Shown in pieces: positions 35,032-45,785 of a stretch of 64,000 bases of DNA (position 1 is the stretch's first letter; every line of letters begins with the position of its first letter). The notes below the pieces were generated by a model that did not search any database, was not told where the DNA came from, and was given only the letters and a program-made list of their open reading frames with translations. The stretch covers positions 124,001 to 188,000 of the forward strand of contig JABTUV010000009.1 of the NCBI GenBank assembly GCA_015075175.1. The letters run 5' to 3'. This DNA comes from a bacterium (GTDB lineage: Bacteria; Hinthialibacterota; Hinthialibacteria; H5-UNCL2). The position numbers were made by a program, and so were the translations under genes.

Positions 35032-37629
35032 TCAAGGCATCCACACGAGCCGGAAGCCGTATTCATCCGGGTGAACATCCGGCGCATCGCTGCTGCGGGC
35101 CGCCGAGCGGCAAGTGTTCTGCGAAGGTTCGATGAAATCGCCGCCGCGAAGCACTCGAAGGTTGGTACGGGGCGAGGAGACCCAGGCACTCCCATCGGCA
35201 GGAGCGTCTTGATAACTCCCATGCGCGTCGTCTTCGCACCACTCTCGGACGTTTCCGATGATGTCGTAGAGCCTCCAAGGGTTGGGCAGCTTCAGGCCGA
35301 CGACGTGGGCGTACTGCTCTTGGGCAAAGTATGCATTGACGCCATACCATGCATAGTCATCGATTTCAGTGCCAGAGGGATCATCACCCCAATAGAACCT
35401 CGTCGTTGTCGTGGCGCGGCAGGCGTACTCCCACTCCGCCTCACTCGGCAGGCGGAAGGCCCCCAGACCGAGGCCGTTGAGCTTGTCAAGGAAACCACCC
35501 GCGCCGCGAACATCATTCCACGTGACAATCACCGCCGGGCTGTTGGGATCATCGAGAGCGAGGTAGTGCCCTTGCCAGGGAGTGGTCTCCATCACAGCTT
35601 CCCACTGCGCCTTGGTGATCTCATATTTGCTCATGTAGAAGTCGTAGCTGATGTCCACCTGGTGCTGAGGAGCTTCGATACCGGAACTCCCCTGCTCTCC
35701 GGGATAGCGCCCCATCATGAAACTGCCGGCAGGAATCCGGACCATGGTTAGCGGCGTGGCGTCGTGCGGAAGGCCGGGCAACTGCACGATGATGTCCGGA
35801 TTCTCGGAAATCACCGTGTAGTTTACATTCAGCGACACTCTTTCAGGCAACTGGCTGGTGACGCGGATATGGGTTTCGTAGTCTCCGGTCTGATCCGTAG
35901 GGAAGTTGCTATACCGCGGGATGGCCGCCTTGCCATGCCGCATGAGCACGCTCAACGGGCCGCTGTCGTGCACAAGTGTCCCATCCCTCATCGTTATCCA
36001 CTGGTAGACGACGGGACCATCCCCTGATCCCCCAATTGCGGCGTTCACGGCCGTTTTCTCGCCCTGTACTACCGTCATCGGAAGACACGCGCCCAACGTG
36101 ACGGATTCCACGTAACCAGTAGATGGTTCGACAAAATAGCTCGCGCGCGGCGAATCCACGTAGGGAGGCGGAGCGGTAGTACGGATGAAGGATTCATAGA
36201 AGCCCCATGGGTCGGTGGGAAAGCGGTTATAGGAAGGGATGGTCGCCGCGCCGTCCGCCATTTGCACGAGGTGCCCGCTGTCATCGACAAGCATACCGTT
36301 TCTCTGGGTCACCCAATGGTAGACGACAAGGCCGCTGCCTCCGCCCGACAACGCGCCGTCATTGGAGACGCTGCCCCACTGCAGCACTGTCGGAGGCGTA
36401 AACGAACCCACCGACACGGCATCCACGGGTCCCGTGGCTGGCTCCGCCGTCCATGCGACACGAAATCCTAGATTGGGAAAGGCGTAGCTACTGGACGACC
36501 AAGCGGAGCGTGCCGCCGAACGACAGTCTGATGGGTGGCCCAAATAATACCCTCCTCGCTGCACGCGACCTCCTGAGCCAGTTGTCCAAGCGCTTCCATC
36601 ACTCGGCGCACCTTGGTAGTCCACGTGACCCCGATCCTCGCACCACTCCAACGCGTTGCCGCTCATATCATGAAGTCCCCAGGCGTTAGGTAGCTTTAGT
36701 CCGACCACATGCGCGTACCGCTCGAGCCCGCGCGTGTCAGCGAAGTACCAGGCGTACTTGTCTATCTGTGAACCATCGAGATCATCTCCCCAGTAGAAGC
36801 GCGTCGTCGTCCCGGCTCGGCACGCGTACTCCCACTCCGCCTCGCTGGGCAGGCGGAACGTACCGAGCCCTAACGCATTAAGATTATCTAGAAATCCACT
36901 TGCGCTCCGGATGTTATCCCACGTAATACCCACCGCCGGGCTGTTCGGATCGTCGCTGACATCATATACGCCTTCCCACGGTGTGGTCCCCATGACTGCC
37001 TGCCACTGCGCCTTGGTGATTTCATACTTGCCCATGTAGAAGTCGTATCCGATATTCACCTCATGTTGAGGCTCCTCATCACTGGTCCCACCCACTTCGC
37101 CGAGATAGTGACCCATCATGAAACTGCCCGCCGGGATCTTCATCAAAGTCAAGGGTGTGGCATCCTGTGGCAGGCCGGAGATGTCGATGATAATCTCGTC
37201 GGAGAGCGTTGTCGGTGCCAGCCAAGTTGGCGTTGGCGTCTCGGTCGGTGTGGGCGTCTCCGTAAAGGTCGGCGTTGCCGTGGGCGTTTCCGTCGCCGTG
37301 TTGGTCCAAGTTGGCGTCGGCGGCGGGATCAGCGTGAATGTGGCACTCGGCGTAACGGTCGGAGTCGCTGTACTGGTTTCGGTCGGTGTATCGGTAGCCG
37401 TCGGCGTCGGACTGGTCGCTTCTTTCCAGTGTGCAATCACATAGAGAATATCGGCTTCACCTACGATGCCATCCCCATTGTAGTCACCCGCACCGCCCGA
37501 CGTACTCTGCCAGCTCTCGGCGATGTTGAGAAGGTCCCCACGGTCGATACGACCGTCGCTGTAGCCCACCATGGCGCAGCAGAAAAGCAATACCCATCCA
37601 GCTACAAATAAAAGCGAAGGTCGCTTCAT
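35032..37629 (-). CDS. FGE-1: secreted protein with N-terminal dockerin-like repeats and two FGE-sulfatase-fold domains
   Basis: 865 aa. The signal peptide ([20 protein letters not shown]) is followed by a dockerin-like pair: [14 protein letters not shown] and [20 protein letters not shown] with Asp/Asn at calcium positions. A Thr/Pro linker spans about residues 73-125. Domain 1 (about 145-400) has [49 protein letters not shown] and NLGFRVAW. A beta-rich region (about 405-620) precedes domain 2 (about 620-865), with the same order of motifs ending in [10 protein letters not shown]. The fold is that of formylglycine-generating enzyme and C-type-lectin-like DGR proteins. The FGE catalytic cysteine pair is not evident, so binding is more likely than catalysis. 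The stop lies 56 bp before beta-helix 1. Confidence 0.85.
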   Translation of the reverse strand: MKRPSLLFVAGWVLLFCCAMVGYSDGRIDRGDLLNIAESWQSTSGGAGDYNGDGIVGEADILYVIAHWKEATSPTPTATDTPTETSTATPTVTPSATFTLIPPPTPTWTNTATETPTATPTFTETPTPTETPTPTWLAPTTLSDEIIIDISGLPQDATPLTLMKIPAGSFMMGHYLGEVGGTSDEEPQHEVNIGYDFYMGKYEITKAQWQAVMGTTPWEGVYDVSDDPNSPAVGITWDNIRSASGFLDNLNALGLGTFRLPSEAEWEYACRAGTTTRFYWGDDLDGSQIDKYAWYFADTRGLERYAHVVGLKLPNAWGLHDMSGNALEWCEDRGHVDYQGAPSDGSAWTTGSGGRVQRGGYYLGHPSDCRSAARSAWSSSSYAFPNLGFRVAWTAEPATGPVDAVSVGSFTPPTVLQWGSVSNDGALSGGGSGLVVYHWVTQRNGMLVDDSGHLVQMADGAATIPSYNRFPTDPWGFYESFIRTTAPPPYVDSPRASYFVEPSTGYVESVTLGACLPMTVVQGEKTAVNAAIGGSGDGPVVYQWITMRDGTLVHDSGPLSVLMRHGKAAIPRYSNFPTDQTGDYETHIRVTSQLPERVSLNVNYTVISENPDIIVQLPGLPHDATPLTMVRIPAGSFMMGRYPGEQGSSGIEAPQHQVDISYDFYMSKYEITKAQWEAVMETTPWQGHYLALDDPNSPAVIVTWNDVRGAGGFLDKLNGLGLGAFRLPSEAEWEYACRATTTTRFYWGDDPSGTEIDDYAWYGVNAYFAQEQYAHVVGLKLPNPWRLYDIIGNVREWCEDDAHGSYQDAPADGSAWVSSPRTNLRVLRGGDFIEPSQNTCRSAARSSDAPDVHPDEYGFRLVWMP

Positions 37630-37658
37630 CAGTATTTCCTAATATCCCCGGCCACCCG

Positions 37659-37774
37659 TCAATAGTGAGACTCGAAAGCGCCGATATCCGTTGTGCCATT
37701 GTTATAGGGAACTGTCGTTTGTCTAGTGAAATCGACATCAGGGTGTATCTCGTTCGCTCCCGAATTGACGGGCG
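37659..37774 (-). pseudogene. Beta-helix protein 2, C-terminal end (separated by the IS3 insertion)
   Basis: Reads PVNSGANEIHPDVDF, then NNGTTDIGAFESHY and a stop. This is homologous to the end of beta-helix 3 ([11 protein letters not shown]...DIGAFEYH). It joins the main part at 40336 once the IS3 pair is removed, giving SPAV-NSGANEIHPDVD across the site. Its stop lies 29 bp before the FGE-1 start. Confidence 0.8.
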
Positions 37775-37835
37775 TGCCCCCTGTAAACTTTACCAGTGGG
37801 AATGTTAGGATCTCCTGTCAACAGGAGGGTCCAAG

Positions 37836-38098
37836 ATGAAGAGGAGTCGGTACAACGAGGAGCGATCATCCGGATTCTGCGGGAGGCGGAGGCCACGGTC
37901 GTTCTGGGCGGAGGTGTGCCGCAAGCAGGGCATTAGCGAGCAGACCCTTCTACCGCTGGCGTCGAAGCTCGGGGAAATGAGCGTTCCGGAGGCCTCGTCG
38001 GCTGCGGGAACTGGAGCGGGAAAACAGTCAGTTGAAGCGGATGGTGGCGGAGCGGGACCTGGAGATCGAAACGATCTGGGGCTGTTAAGAAAGTGGTA
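37836..38098 (+). pseudogene. IS3 OrfA (HTH_Tnp_1-like), copy 1, frameshifted
   Basis: Starts MKRSRYNEE, then CRKQGISEQT-type HTH residues and ERDLEIET near the end, spread over frames. Ribosome-binding site CAGGAGGGTCC upstream. The A-rich slippage run of copy 2 is shortened here (AAGAAAGTGG). Confidence 0.65.
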
Positions 38099-39110
38099 AC
38101 GGCGCAACAGCGTCGCGAGAGCGTGGACTTGCGCCAAGCGACGCGGCCTCTCCGGAACGACGCGGTTGCGCCCTTGCGAGATCAGCCGTCCCGGTTACTA
38201 CCAGCCGCAGCGCGACGATACGGTTCTGGCCAGGCGCTTCTGGGCGAGATCGCCCGGGGCGCAAAGTGGGCCGGTTATCGCACCGCCTGGGGAGTGCTGA
38301 GGCTGGAAGGAAGTCATCAACCCCAAACAGGTGCACCGGGTGTGGCGCCAGGAAGGCTTGTCCCAATCCAGGCGCAGGAAGCGCCGGCGACGTGGGAGGG
38401 AGTCCAACCCCTTGCGGGCCGAGTATCCGGACCACGTCTGGACTACGACTCGGCATGGAGGATGCCACGGCAGGCCGCAAGCTGCGGGTGTTGACGCTGG
38501 TGGATGAGCACACCCGCGAATGCCCGGTGATCAGCGGATCGCAGGATGAAGGCCAAGGATGTGATCCGCGCTGGAGAGGGTGATGAGTGGGGAGCGCCCC
38601 CAGTACCTGCGCAGCGACAACGGCCCAGGTTCATCGCCAAGGCGCTCTCGACCTGGCTGTCAGGCGCAGGGCGTAGACGCACCACATCGATCCGGGCAGT
38701 CCGTGGCAGAATCCCTCGGGGAGAGCTCGGCAGGCTGCGGGACGAGTGCTTGAACCTGAACTGTTCCAGAATCTCTTGGAGGCGAAGGTGGTCGTCGAGG
38801 AGTGGCGCAAAAGACTATTAACCTGGCCCGGCCGCACAGCAGCCTGGGTTACCGCACCCCGCGCAGTTCCTGCCGCCGCCTGGCTGAAGGATGAGGGGCC
38901 TGCCCCGAACCCCGGAGTTTATCGCTTTCCGGCCTCCCGGAGAGCCAGCAAACGAAAGGCAGGGATGGACGTCTCCCTGCCCCTCTCCGTACAGGCACCG
39001 GCCGCGGCGCTCGGGTCGCTCTCCAGCGGAGCCCTATCCTCCGGGCCGGCAAGAGAACTCTATCACGCGGGGGCTGAGGTCGACAACTCCGCCTTGGTGC
39101 GGGCATCATA
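38093..39110 (+). pseudogene. IS3 OrfB transposase, copy 1, frameshifted
   Basis: Fragments QQRRESVDLRQATR, EYPDHVW-, TLVDEHTRECPV, YLRSDNG- and ECLNLELFQ-type blocks occur in changing frames. Same protein as the intact copy 2. Confidence 0.7.
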
Positions 39111-39246
39111 ACCCCGGAGGACTAACATTCCCGGTGGTAAACAAAATGGGGGCTGGACAGCGGGAACTGGAGCGGGAAAACAGTCAGTTGAAGCGGATGG
39201 TGGCGGAGCGGGACCTGGAGATCGAAACGATCAAGGGGCTGTTAAG

Positions 39247-39253
39247 AAAAAAG
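39247..39253 (+). promoter_or_regulatory. Probable programmed -1 frameshift site between orfA and orfB
   Basis: AAAAAAG, the slippery heptamer A-AAA-AAG used by IS3 elements to make the OrfAB fusion transposase. It lies just before the orfA stop (39257-39259). Confidence 0.6.
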
Positions 39254-40302
39254 TGGTAACGGCGCAACAGCGTCGCGAGAGCGTGGACTTCGCCAAGCGA
39301 CGCGGCCTCTCGGAACGACGCGGTTGCGCCTTGCTTGAGATCAGCCGTCCCGGTTACCACTACCAGCCGCAGCGCGACGATACGGCCCTGGCCAGGCGCT
39401 TGGGCGAGATCGCCCGGGAGCGCAAGCGGGCCGGTTATCGCACCGCCTGGGGAGTGCTGAGGCTGGAAGGGGAAGTCATCAACCCCAAACGGGTGCACCG
39501 GGTGTGGCGCCAGGAAGGCTTGTCCCAGCCTAGACGCAGGAAGCGCCGGCGACGTGGGGAGAAGAGTCCAACCCCCTTGCGGGCCGAGTATCCGGACCAC
39601 GTCTGGACCTACGACTTCATGGAGGATGCCACCGCGGAAGGCCGCAAACTGCGGGTGTTGACGCTGGTGGATGAGTACACGCGCGAATGCCCGGTGATCG
39701 AGGTAGACCGCAGGATGAAGGCCAAGGACGTGATCCGGGTGCTGGAGAGGGTGATGAGTGGGGGGAGACGCCCCAAGTACCTGCGCAGCGACAACGGCCC
39801 GGAGTTCATTGCCAAGGCGCTCTCGACCTGGCTGTCGAAGCGGGGCGTAGAGACGCACCACATCGATCCGGGCAGCCCGTGGCAGAATCCCTTCGGGGAG
39901 AGCTTCAACGGGCGGCTGCGGGACGAGTGCTTGAACCTGGAACTGTTCCAGCATCTCTTGGAGGCGAAGGTGGTCGTTGAGGATTGGCGCAGAGACTACA
40001 ACCTGGCCCGCCGCACAGCAGCCTGGTTACCGCACCCCGCGCAGGCTCCGTGCGGCGTGGCTGAAGGATGCGGGCCTGCCCCGAACCCCGGAGTTTATCG
40101 CTTTCCGGCCTCCCGGAGAGAGGACCAACAAACGAAAGGCAGGGATGGACATCTCCCTGCCCCCTCTCCGTGGGCAGGCCCGGCCACGGCGCTCGGGTCG
40201 CTCTCCAGCGGGCTATCCTCCGGGCCGGCAAGAGAACTCTATCACGCGGAGATGAGGTCGACAACCCGCCCTGGTGGCGGGCATCATAACCCGGAGGACT
40301 AA
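39253..40302 (+). CDS. IS3-family OrfB transposase, copy 2
   Basis: 349 codons. An HTH_21-like region (LSERRGCALLEISRPGYHYQ) precedes the rve integrase core: WTYDFMEDAT (first Asp), LRSDNGPEFIAKALSTWL (second Asp) and NPFGESFNGRLRDECLNLEL (Glu). The D-D-E triad and spacing are intact. The last part should read as the family's R-P-H-S-S-L-G-Y-R-T-P, but a deletion near 40012 shifts the frame (RRTAAWLPHPAQ), so the natural stop is earlier (about 40100) in the neighbouring frame. It would be made by -1 frameshifting from orfA, whose start is missing here, so it is probably not expressed normally. Confidence 0.85.
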   Translation: MVTAQQRRESVDFAKRRGLSERRGCALLEISRPGYHYQPQRDDTALARRLGEIARERKRAGYRTAWGVLRLEGEVINPKRVHRVWRQEGLSQPRRRKRRRRGEKSPTPLRAEYPDHVWTYDFMEDATAEGRKLRVLTLVDEYTRECPVIEVDRRMKAKDVIRVLERVMSGGRRPKYLRSDNGPEFIAKALSTWLSKRGVETHHIDPGSPWQNPFGESFNGRLRDECLNLELFQHLLEAKVVVEDWRRDYNLARRTAAWLPHPAQAPCGVAEGCGPAPNPGVYRFPASRREDQQTKGRDGHLPAPSPWAGPATALGSLSSGLSSGPARELYHAEMRSTTRPGGGHHNPED

Positions 40303-40335
40303 CATTCCCGGTGGTAAACAAAATGGGGCTGGACA

Positions 40336-43122
40336 TGACGGCCGGCGAGAAAACGCTACTCAATGCAAATCCGAAGGGCGGATTGCCGGTGTTTACGAAC
40401 CCGGATCCCCCACGGGCTGTTCTGATCGAAGTGGTTGCTGCCGTGGTTTCAGCCAAAACGTCCTCGTCCGATCAGAGCCGTCGACTTCCACGGGGCCTAC
40501 ATCCGCGACGCTTGATAGAACAGGTTATAGTTGCATACGTTCGTGATGCCGCTTGGTTCGTAATCGTAGTATTTCACACACCTTCCGGACCCGTCGGGAG
40601 CAAGAATGTTATTGTAGAACGTGTTCTGGCTGCAATTTGCGTGATAGCCGCCGAAGAAGATTTCTGTATCGAACTCGCTCCCGCTGGTCCCTCCTCCTGG
40701 CGAGCCGTTGTAGTTATGGTATAGCGTGTTGTTGTAAACCTGGTTGCCGGTAGCCGTCTCGACGCCGCTGGACAGACAGGAGACGGTGATGCCACCATCG
40801 TTGCCGTGGCAGATATTGCTGTAGACATCGCACTCATCCGCGTTGTAGACGTAGATTCCCCGACCTCCATTGTCGTAGAGGTAGTTGCGGTAGACTTGGG
40901 CGCCGTTGGCATTGAAATCCACCGCGATGCCTCCACCGTCGTCGGTACCGTTACCCGCGATGCAGTGGGAGACGGTATTATCGTGAACGAGCGCCGCGAC
41001 AAAAGGGCCTCTGAGGATCCGTCCCCGATTGACCGCCGTCGTTGAGGTGGATTCCACATGAGGCGTTCTTCTTCGTGGCCCGCCCAACGTACTCAGCGGC
41101 CATCGCCCAAGCGATTGCAGTATGAGATAATATTGTCGTGGATGTCAATCTCACCGCTGGCATAGTCGGCGCCGCGAGCTTTGTACACTGAGATGCCCGC
41201 CTGCCCGCATTGGGACAGCACGTTGCCCCAAATCGCGACCTCGGTACCGGAAGTAATGGTCGCGTCGACGTAGATGCCGTGGAGCCGGTGTAATAGATAT
41301 AGTTATCGCTGACCTCGGCCGTCGCGCCGACAGTACCGGTGAGACGGATTCCATAACTCTGAAATGCGGGCGCGTCATTGTTCGCCGTGTACTGATCCGC
41401 CGAGTACCAGATGCCGTTGCCGATAATCCGGCAGCGTGTGGCCTTGCTGACGATTCCGCTCACCAGAGCGTAGCGCGTGGCCTCTCCGACATCGTAGGAC
41501 GCGGTGCCGCAGCCGAACGTGCAGCCGACGATGGAAACGTCCGCGGCATGACTGCCGACGTAAACGGCGGCGTTGTTCTCCCGATCTCGCCACGCCTTGC
41601 TCCGAACCAGCGGTCTTCGAGCGTGGCCCACGAAGCATAATCGGCGACATGGACATTGGTGCCCCTGCTCCGGATGAAATGGAATCCGCGGAACGTCGTT
41701 CCGTTGTGGTTGTTGAAGTGGACGCGGTGGTCGCGCAATGGGTACTCCAGCGTCCATACCTCGTTCGGATCGTGTTGAGTCTCCATAAACATAAAGCGAC
41801 TGCGTGCCCGCATCCCAATACCAGTCGCGCAACGCGTTAAGGTCCCCAGCGAGGTTCTCGCTGGCGCCGCGTGGATTACCAAAAAGAGTTGGCTTCGGAT
41901 CGGACGCAACCGAGGGCGCCCCAAATCATACCGGAGTGATACGTCCATGTAGGCGCGAATGACGTTGCTCCGACAACGGTCGGCAGGTCACTCTCTCCCT
42001 GAGGCTTCGAGAGTCAACCCATCTGTATTCTAAGGTAACCCGCTCCCGGTAAACACCTGTGGCACCTCGATGAAGGTCGCGCCGTACTCTGGATGCGCTG
42101 TGACTTGACCGAGCGCGTACGTGATGGTCTTAAACGGGCTGCCCAGACACCGTCGTTGGTATTGTCGCCGTCCGCGTCTGAAACGAAATACGCCGTCGCC
42201 ACGGTGATGGTCACGCTGGCCGTGGCGCTGTTGTCGGCGTAGTCCGTACGCGACGATCAATTGATGATAACCCTTTCAGCCGTGGTGGTATCCCGCTGGA
42301 TTGTAACTGCCGGAGGAGGAGCCGCCCGTGCCTGCCAGCACCGGAGCGCCACGCCATCGTCCTTGTCCCAATAGAAGACGACATCGCGAACGCCCAACCC
42401 CTCGTCAATGGCCGTCGCCTCCAAGATTTCGACTCCCCGCAATCGCCTCGCCCGTTGTCGGCGAAATGATCGCGCAAGTCGGGTCCGTGGTGTCCGCAGG
42501 GTCGGCGTCGGCGTCTCCGTAGGCGTGTTCGTGGCCGTCGGGTATTGGTCCACGTCCAGGTCGGTGTCCATGTCCACGTCCACGTGGGGTCGGCGTCCAC
42601 GTCCACGGGGAGGGATGTCGGCGTGTTCGTTGCCGTGGGCGTGTTGGTAAAAACTGGCGTGTCCGTTGGTGTATCCGTCGGGGTGAACGTCGGCGTCGGC
42701 GTGTCGGTGTCGGTCGGCGTGGGTGTCGGCGTATGCGTGGTGGTAGACGTATCGGTTGGCGTCGGCGTCGGCGTGTAGGTCGCCGTCGGCGTGTTGGTCG
42801 GCGTGAACGTCGGCGTCCTGATATCCGGACCGCCGCCGTAGTGGTAACCCGCATCCGCCGGATGCGAATCCGCGGTCGTGTCTGTGCTCGTATAGCCTGT
42901 GTCAGAGTAGATATCCGAGAAACCCATCCACAATGTCCACCGCCGGGCTGGAAGCGCCTGCGCCAAACGCCCCGACGGCAAGGGCCGCCGGCATCCTCGA
43001 GCATGGCGTAGCGCGCATTCTGGGTGACCATCTCCTCCCGACGAGCGGACGTCGTGCGTACCGTTGGCGTAGTACGTACTCCCGTCCAGCGCGACCCACA
43101 GGCAAAGAACGGCGTACATCAT
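40336..43122 (-). pseudogene. Beta-helix protein 2, main part, frameshifted and interrupted by the IS3 pair
   Basis: The start ATG-ATG at 43122 ([20 protein letters not shown]) has a GGCAGGAGTATTC site, 56 bp after the FGE-2 stop. Order: a short N-terminal region, a Thr/Pro/Trp linker, a beta-sandwich ([20 protein letters not shown]), then the beta-helix. From 43100 to about 41420 it is nearly identical to beta-helix 3; identity then drops, and 40340-41030 is a clearly different homologue (IFFGGYHANCSQNTFYNNIL against [20 protein letters not shown]). It is cut at SSVFSPAV by the IS3 block; the last codons are at 37774-37659. Many one-base indels occur in the part shared with beta-helix 3. Confidence 0.8.
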
Positions 43123-43178
43123 GAATACTCCTGCCCCGCACACGCGCCCACGCGATGCGCTGTGTAAAGCACACCTGC

Positions 43179-45785
43179 TCATGGCGTCCACACGAGGCGG
43201 AAGCCGGTATCGTACGAACCCGTGATTTTGAAACGGCGCGACGCCGAACGACACTCCTTGGCGCGGCTGCCCCAATATCCACCGCGAACAACACGCATGT
43301 TCGCCTGTCCTCCGGTGGTCCAGGCACTTCCATCGGCGGGGGCTCCCTGGTAGGTTGAGTGCTGCACATCCTCGCACCATTCATACGCATTGCCGCACAT
43401 ATCGTACAGTCCCCAGGGATTGGGGTGCTTTCCGCCTACTACGTGGGCATACCATTCACCGAGGTGCTGTGTGTTGAAAAGGAAATACCAAGCGAAATCG
43501 CTCACTTCGGCGTCGCCGGGGTCGTCACCCCAATAGAACCGCGTGGTGGTCGTGCCTCGGCAGGCGTATTCCCACTCTGATTCGCTCGGCAGGCGAAAAG
43601 TCCCCAGGCCCAGGGCATTGAGCCTGTCCAGAAAACCGTTCGCCTGGCGGATACTATCCCAGGAGATGTACACCGCCGCGCTGTTGGAAGCGCCCAGCAC
43701 GTAGTTCTGGCCCTGCCACGGGGCGGTTCCCATCACCGCTTCCCACTGGGCCTTCGTGAGCTCGTACTTGCTCATGTAGAAATCGTAGCCGAAGTTGACT
43801 ACGTGCTGAGGATCTTCTTCGGCAATACTCCCCTGCTCCCCCGGATAACGTCCCATCATGAAGCTGCCGGAGGGAATCCTGACAAATGTCAACGGTGTAG
43901 CATCTTGTGGAAGGCCGGGCAGCTGGATGATGATATCCGGGCTTTCGGAAACGACGGTGTAATTGACGTTCAGCGAAATCCACTCGGGCGTCTGGCTCGT
44001 GACGCTAATGTACGTCTGATAGTCGCCTGTCGCGTCGGTCGGGAAGTCGCTGTACCGTGGGATGTCCGCCTTCCCGTGACGCATGAGCACGTGCAGCGGA
44101 CCACTGTCATGTATTGGCGTACCGTTCCTCTCCGTCATCCAGTGGTAGACCACCGGCCCGTCACCCAAACCGGAAAACTCCCCGTTGATGGAGGTTGTCG
44201 CTCCCTGTACCACCGTGATGGGCAGGAACGCGCCAAAGGTGACGGATTCCACGTACCCCGTGGACGGCTCTACGGTATAGCTGGCAGCCTCGGATTCCAG
44301 GAGCGACGGATACGTCACATCTACGAAAGATGTATAAGTCCCCCATGGGTCGGTGGGAAAGCGGCGGTATGTAGGAAGGCTCGCCTCTCCACTTGCCATG
44401 AGTACGGTCAACGGACCGCTGTCATGAACCGGCGCGCCTTCCCTCTGTGTCATCCAGTGATAGACCGCAATGCCAGAGCCCGTCCCCGAGAAGATACCGT
44501 CATTGGAAACGCTGCCCCATTGCAAAGCCGTCGGAGGCGAAAACGATCCCACCGAGGCAGAACGCACATATTCCGATGCCGCTCCCACCGACCACGCTGC
44601 TCGGAAGCCGAGGTCGTGACCAGCATGGGCAACGCCAGGTGCAAACCGTACAGCCGAGCGGCAGATGGACGGCTGTTCGAAATAGTCGCCGCCCCGGGCC
44701 ATTCGCAGGATGGGATTCCCCCCGGTTGTCCAGGCGCTCCCATCGGTGGGCGCACCCTGATAGTTTGCATGGTAAACATCCTCGCACAATTCTTCAACAT
44801 TGCCGCTCATGTCGCAAAGTCCAAAGGCGTTGGAAAGCTTCAATCCCACCACGTGCGGGTAGTCCTCCTCGAACGGCCCCTGCGTATTTGCGTGATACCA
44901 CGCGTAGTCGCCAATCTCCGTCCCATCGAGGTCGTCACCCCAGTAGAATCGCGTCGTTGTCCCCGCCCGGCAGGCGTACTCCCACTCCGCCTCGCTGGGC
45001 AGGCGAAATGTCCCCACACCGAGCATGTTCAGCTTGTCCAAAAAGCCGCTTGCCTCCCGAATGTCATTCCAGGAGACAAAACAGGCCGGGCTGTTCGGGT
45101 CGACTAGAACGTCATTCTGTCCTTCCCAAGGCGTCGTGCCCATCACGGCCTGCCACTGCGCCTGGGTCACCTCGTACTTGCCCATATAAAAGTCGTGGCC
45201 GATGTTCACCTGGTGTTGAGGGTCTTCGCTCGCAAAGCTGTCCTGCTCCCCTGGATAACGGCCCATCATGAAGCTGCCGGCGGGAATCCTTACCAGCGTC
45301 AGCGGCGTCGCATCCACCGGCAGGCCCGGTATCTGGACGATGATTTCGCTTGGCAGTTCTGCCACCGTCGGTGGTGGAGTCGGTGTTGGGGTTGGCGTTG
45401 CGGTATCGGTCGGACTCGGAGTCGAGGTAGGTGTTGGAGTGAACGTCGCAGTCGGGGAGGCGGTGGAAGTCGGCGTCCAGGTCATGGAAGGTGTCCGACT
45501 AGGCGTATCCGTCGGCGTCGCTGTGGCCGTCGCGGTTGGGCTCGCCGTGTCCGTTGGAGTCGCTGTCGGGCTCGTCGCTTCTTTCCAGTGTTGGATAACA
45601 TAGAGCACGTCCGCCTCGTCGACCACCCCATCGCCGGTGAAGTCGCCCGGCCCGCCCATCGTACTCTGCCAGTTCTCGGCGATGTTCAGCAGGGCCTGCC
45701 TGTCGATGCGACCGTAGATCTGCCCGGCGACAGCGCAGCACAGAAACACGATCAGGAACGGAGCCGAAAGGAGCCGCCGTTTCAT
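43179..45785 (-). CDS. FGE-2: secreted protein with dockerin-like repeats and two FGE-sulfatase-fold domains
   Basis: 868 aa, paralogue of FGE-1 with the same layout: a signal peptide (SAPFLIVFLCCAVAG), dockerin-like RIDRQALLNIAENW and GDFTGDGVVDEADVLYVIQH, a Thr/Pro linker (about 75-130), FGE domain 1 ([49 protein letters not shown]), a beta-rich spacer, and FGE domain 2 ([50 protein letters not shown]). Its ATG overlaps the beta-helix 3 stop (TGATG), so translation is coupled. It is clearly diverged from FGE-1 although the neighbouring beta-helix genes are near-identical. Like FGE-1 it lacks an obvious catalytic Cys pair. Confidence 0.85.
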   Translation of the reverse strand: MKRRLLSAPFLIVFLCCAVAGQIYGRIDRQALLNIAENWQSTMGGPGDFTGDGVVDEADVLYVIQHWKEATSPTATPTDTASPTATATATPTDTPSRTPSMTWTPTSTASPTATFTPTPTSTPSPTDTATPTPTPTPPPTVAELPSEIIVQIPGLPVDATPLTLVRIPAGSFMMGRYPGEQDSFASEDPQHQVNIGHDFYMGKYEVTQAQWQAVMGTTPWEGQNDVLVDPNSPACFVSWNDIREASGFLDKLNMLGVGTFRLPSEAEWEYACRAGTTTRFYWGDDLDGTEIGDYAWYHANTQGPFEEDYPHVVGLKLSNAFGLCDMSGNVEELCEDVYHANYQGAPTDGSAWTTGGNPILRMARGGDYFEQPSICRSAVRFAPGVAHAGHDLGFRAAWSVGAASEYVRSASVGSFSPPTALQWGSVSNDGIFSGTGSGIAVYHWMTQREGAPVHDSGPLTVLMASGEASLPTYRRFPTDPWGTYTSFVDVTYPSLLESEAASYTVEPSTGYVESVTFGAFLPITVVQGATTSINGEFSGLGDGPVVYHWMTERNGTPIHDSGPLHVLMRHGKADIPRYSDFPTDATGDYQTYISVTSQTPEWISLNVNYTVVSESPDIIIQLPGLPQDATPLTFVRIPSGSFMMGRYPGEQGSIAEEDPQHVVNFGYDFYMSKYELTKAQWEAVMGTAPWQGQNYVLGASNSAAVYISWDSIRQANGFLDRLNALGLGTFRLPSESEWEYACRGTTTTRFYWGDDPGDAEVSDFAWYFLFNTQHLGEWYAHVVGGKHPNPWGLYDMCGNAYEWCEDVQHSTYQGAPADGSAWTTGGQANMRVVRGGYWGSRAKECRSASRRFKITGSYDTGFRLVWTP

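Larger units (their letters stand above)
37775..39159 (+). mobile_element. IS3-type element, copy 1 (full length, many indels)
   Basis: The left end TGCCCCCTGTAAACTTTACC and right end GGTAAACAAAATGGGGGCTG are degraded inverted repeats of TGTCCAGCCCCATTTTG-type ends. It contains orfA (HTH) and orfB (integrase-type transposase), both broken. The right end abuts an internal point of copy 2's orfA. Near-identical to copy 2 apart from single-base indels. Confidence 0.75.
39160..40335 (+). mobile_element. IS3-type element, copy 2 (lacks its left end and the orfA start)
   Basis: It begins inside orfA (RELERENSQLKRMVAERDLE) directly at the right end of copy 1 and ends with GGGGCTGGACA at 40335. Flanks of the whole IS3 block share CCGTCA on the gene strand (37768 region and 40336 region), a probable target duplication in beta-helix 2. 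Confidence 0.75.

Noticed and set aside
40311-40724. Plus-strand open frames within the beta-helix 2 region
   Set aside because: They are antisense to the beta-helix repeats, whose N/C ladders are clear on the minus strand.
35032-45785. FGE-fold domains as targets of a diversity-generating retroelement
   Set aside because: The C-terminal RGG...CRSAxR...GFR region fits the fold used by DGR proteins, but no reverse transcriptase, template repeat or adenine-biased variable tract was found in the window, and the differences between copies are spread over the whole domains.
35032-45785. True formylglycine-generating (sulfatase-activating) enzymes
   Set aside because: No sulfatase gene is nearby and the pair of catalytic cysteines typical of active FGE is not evident. 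The tandem domains with dockerin and linkers look like binding modules.
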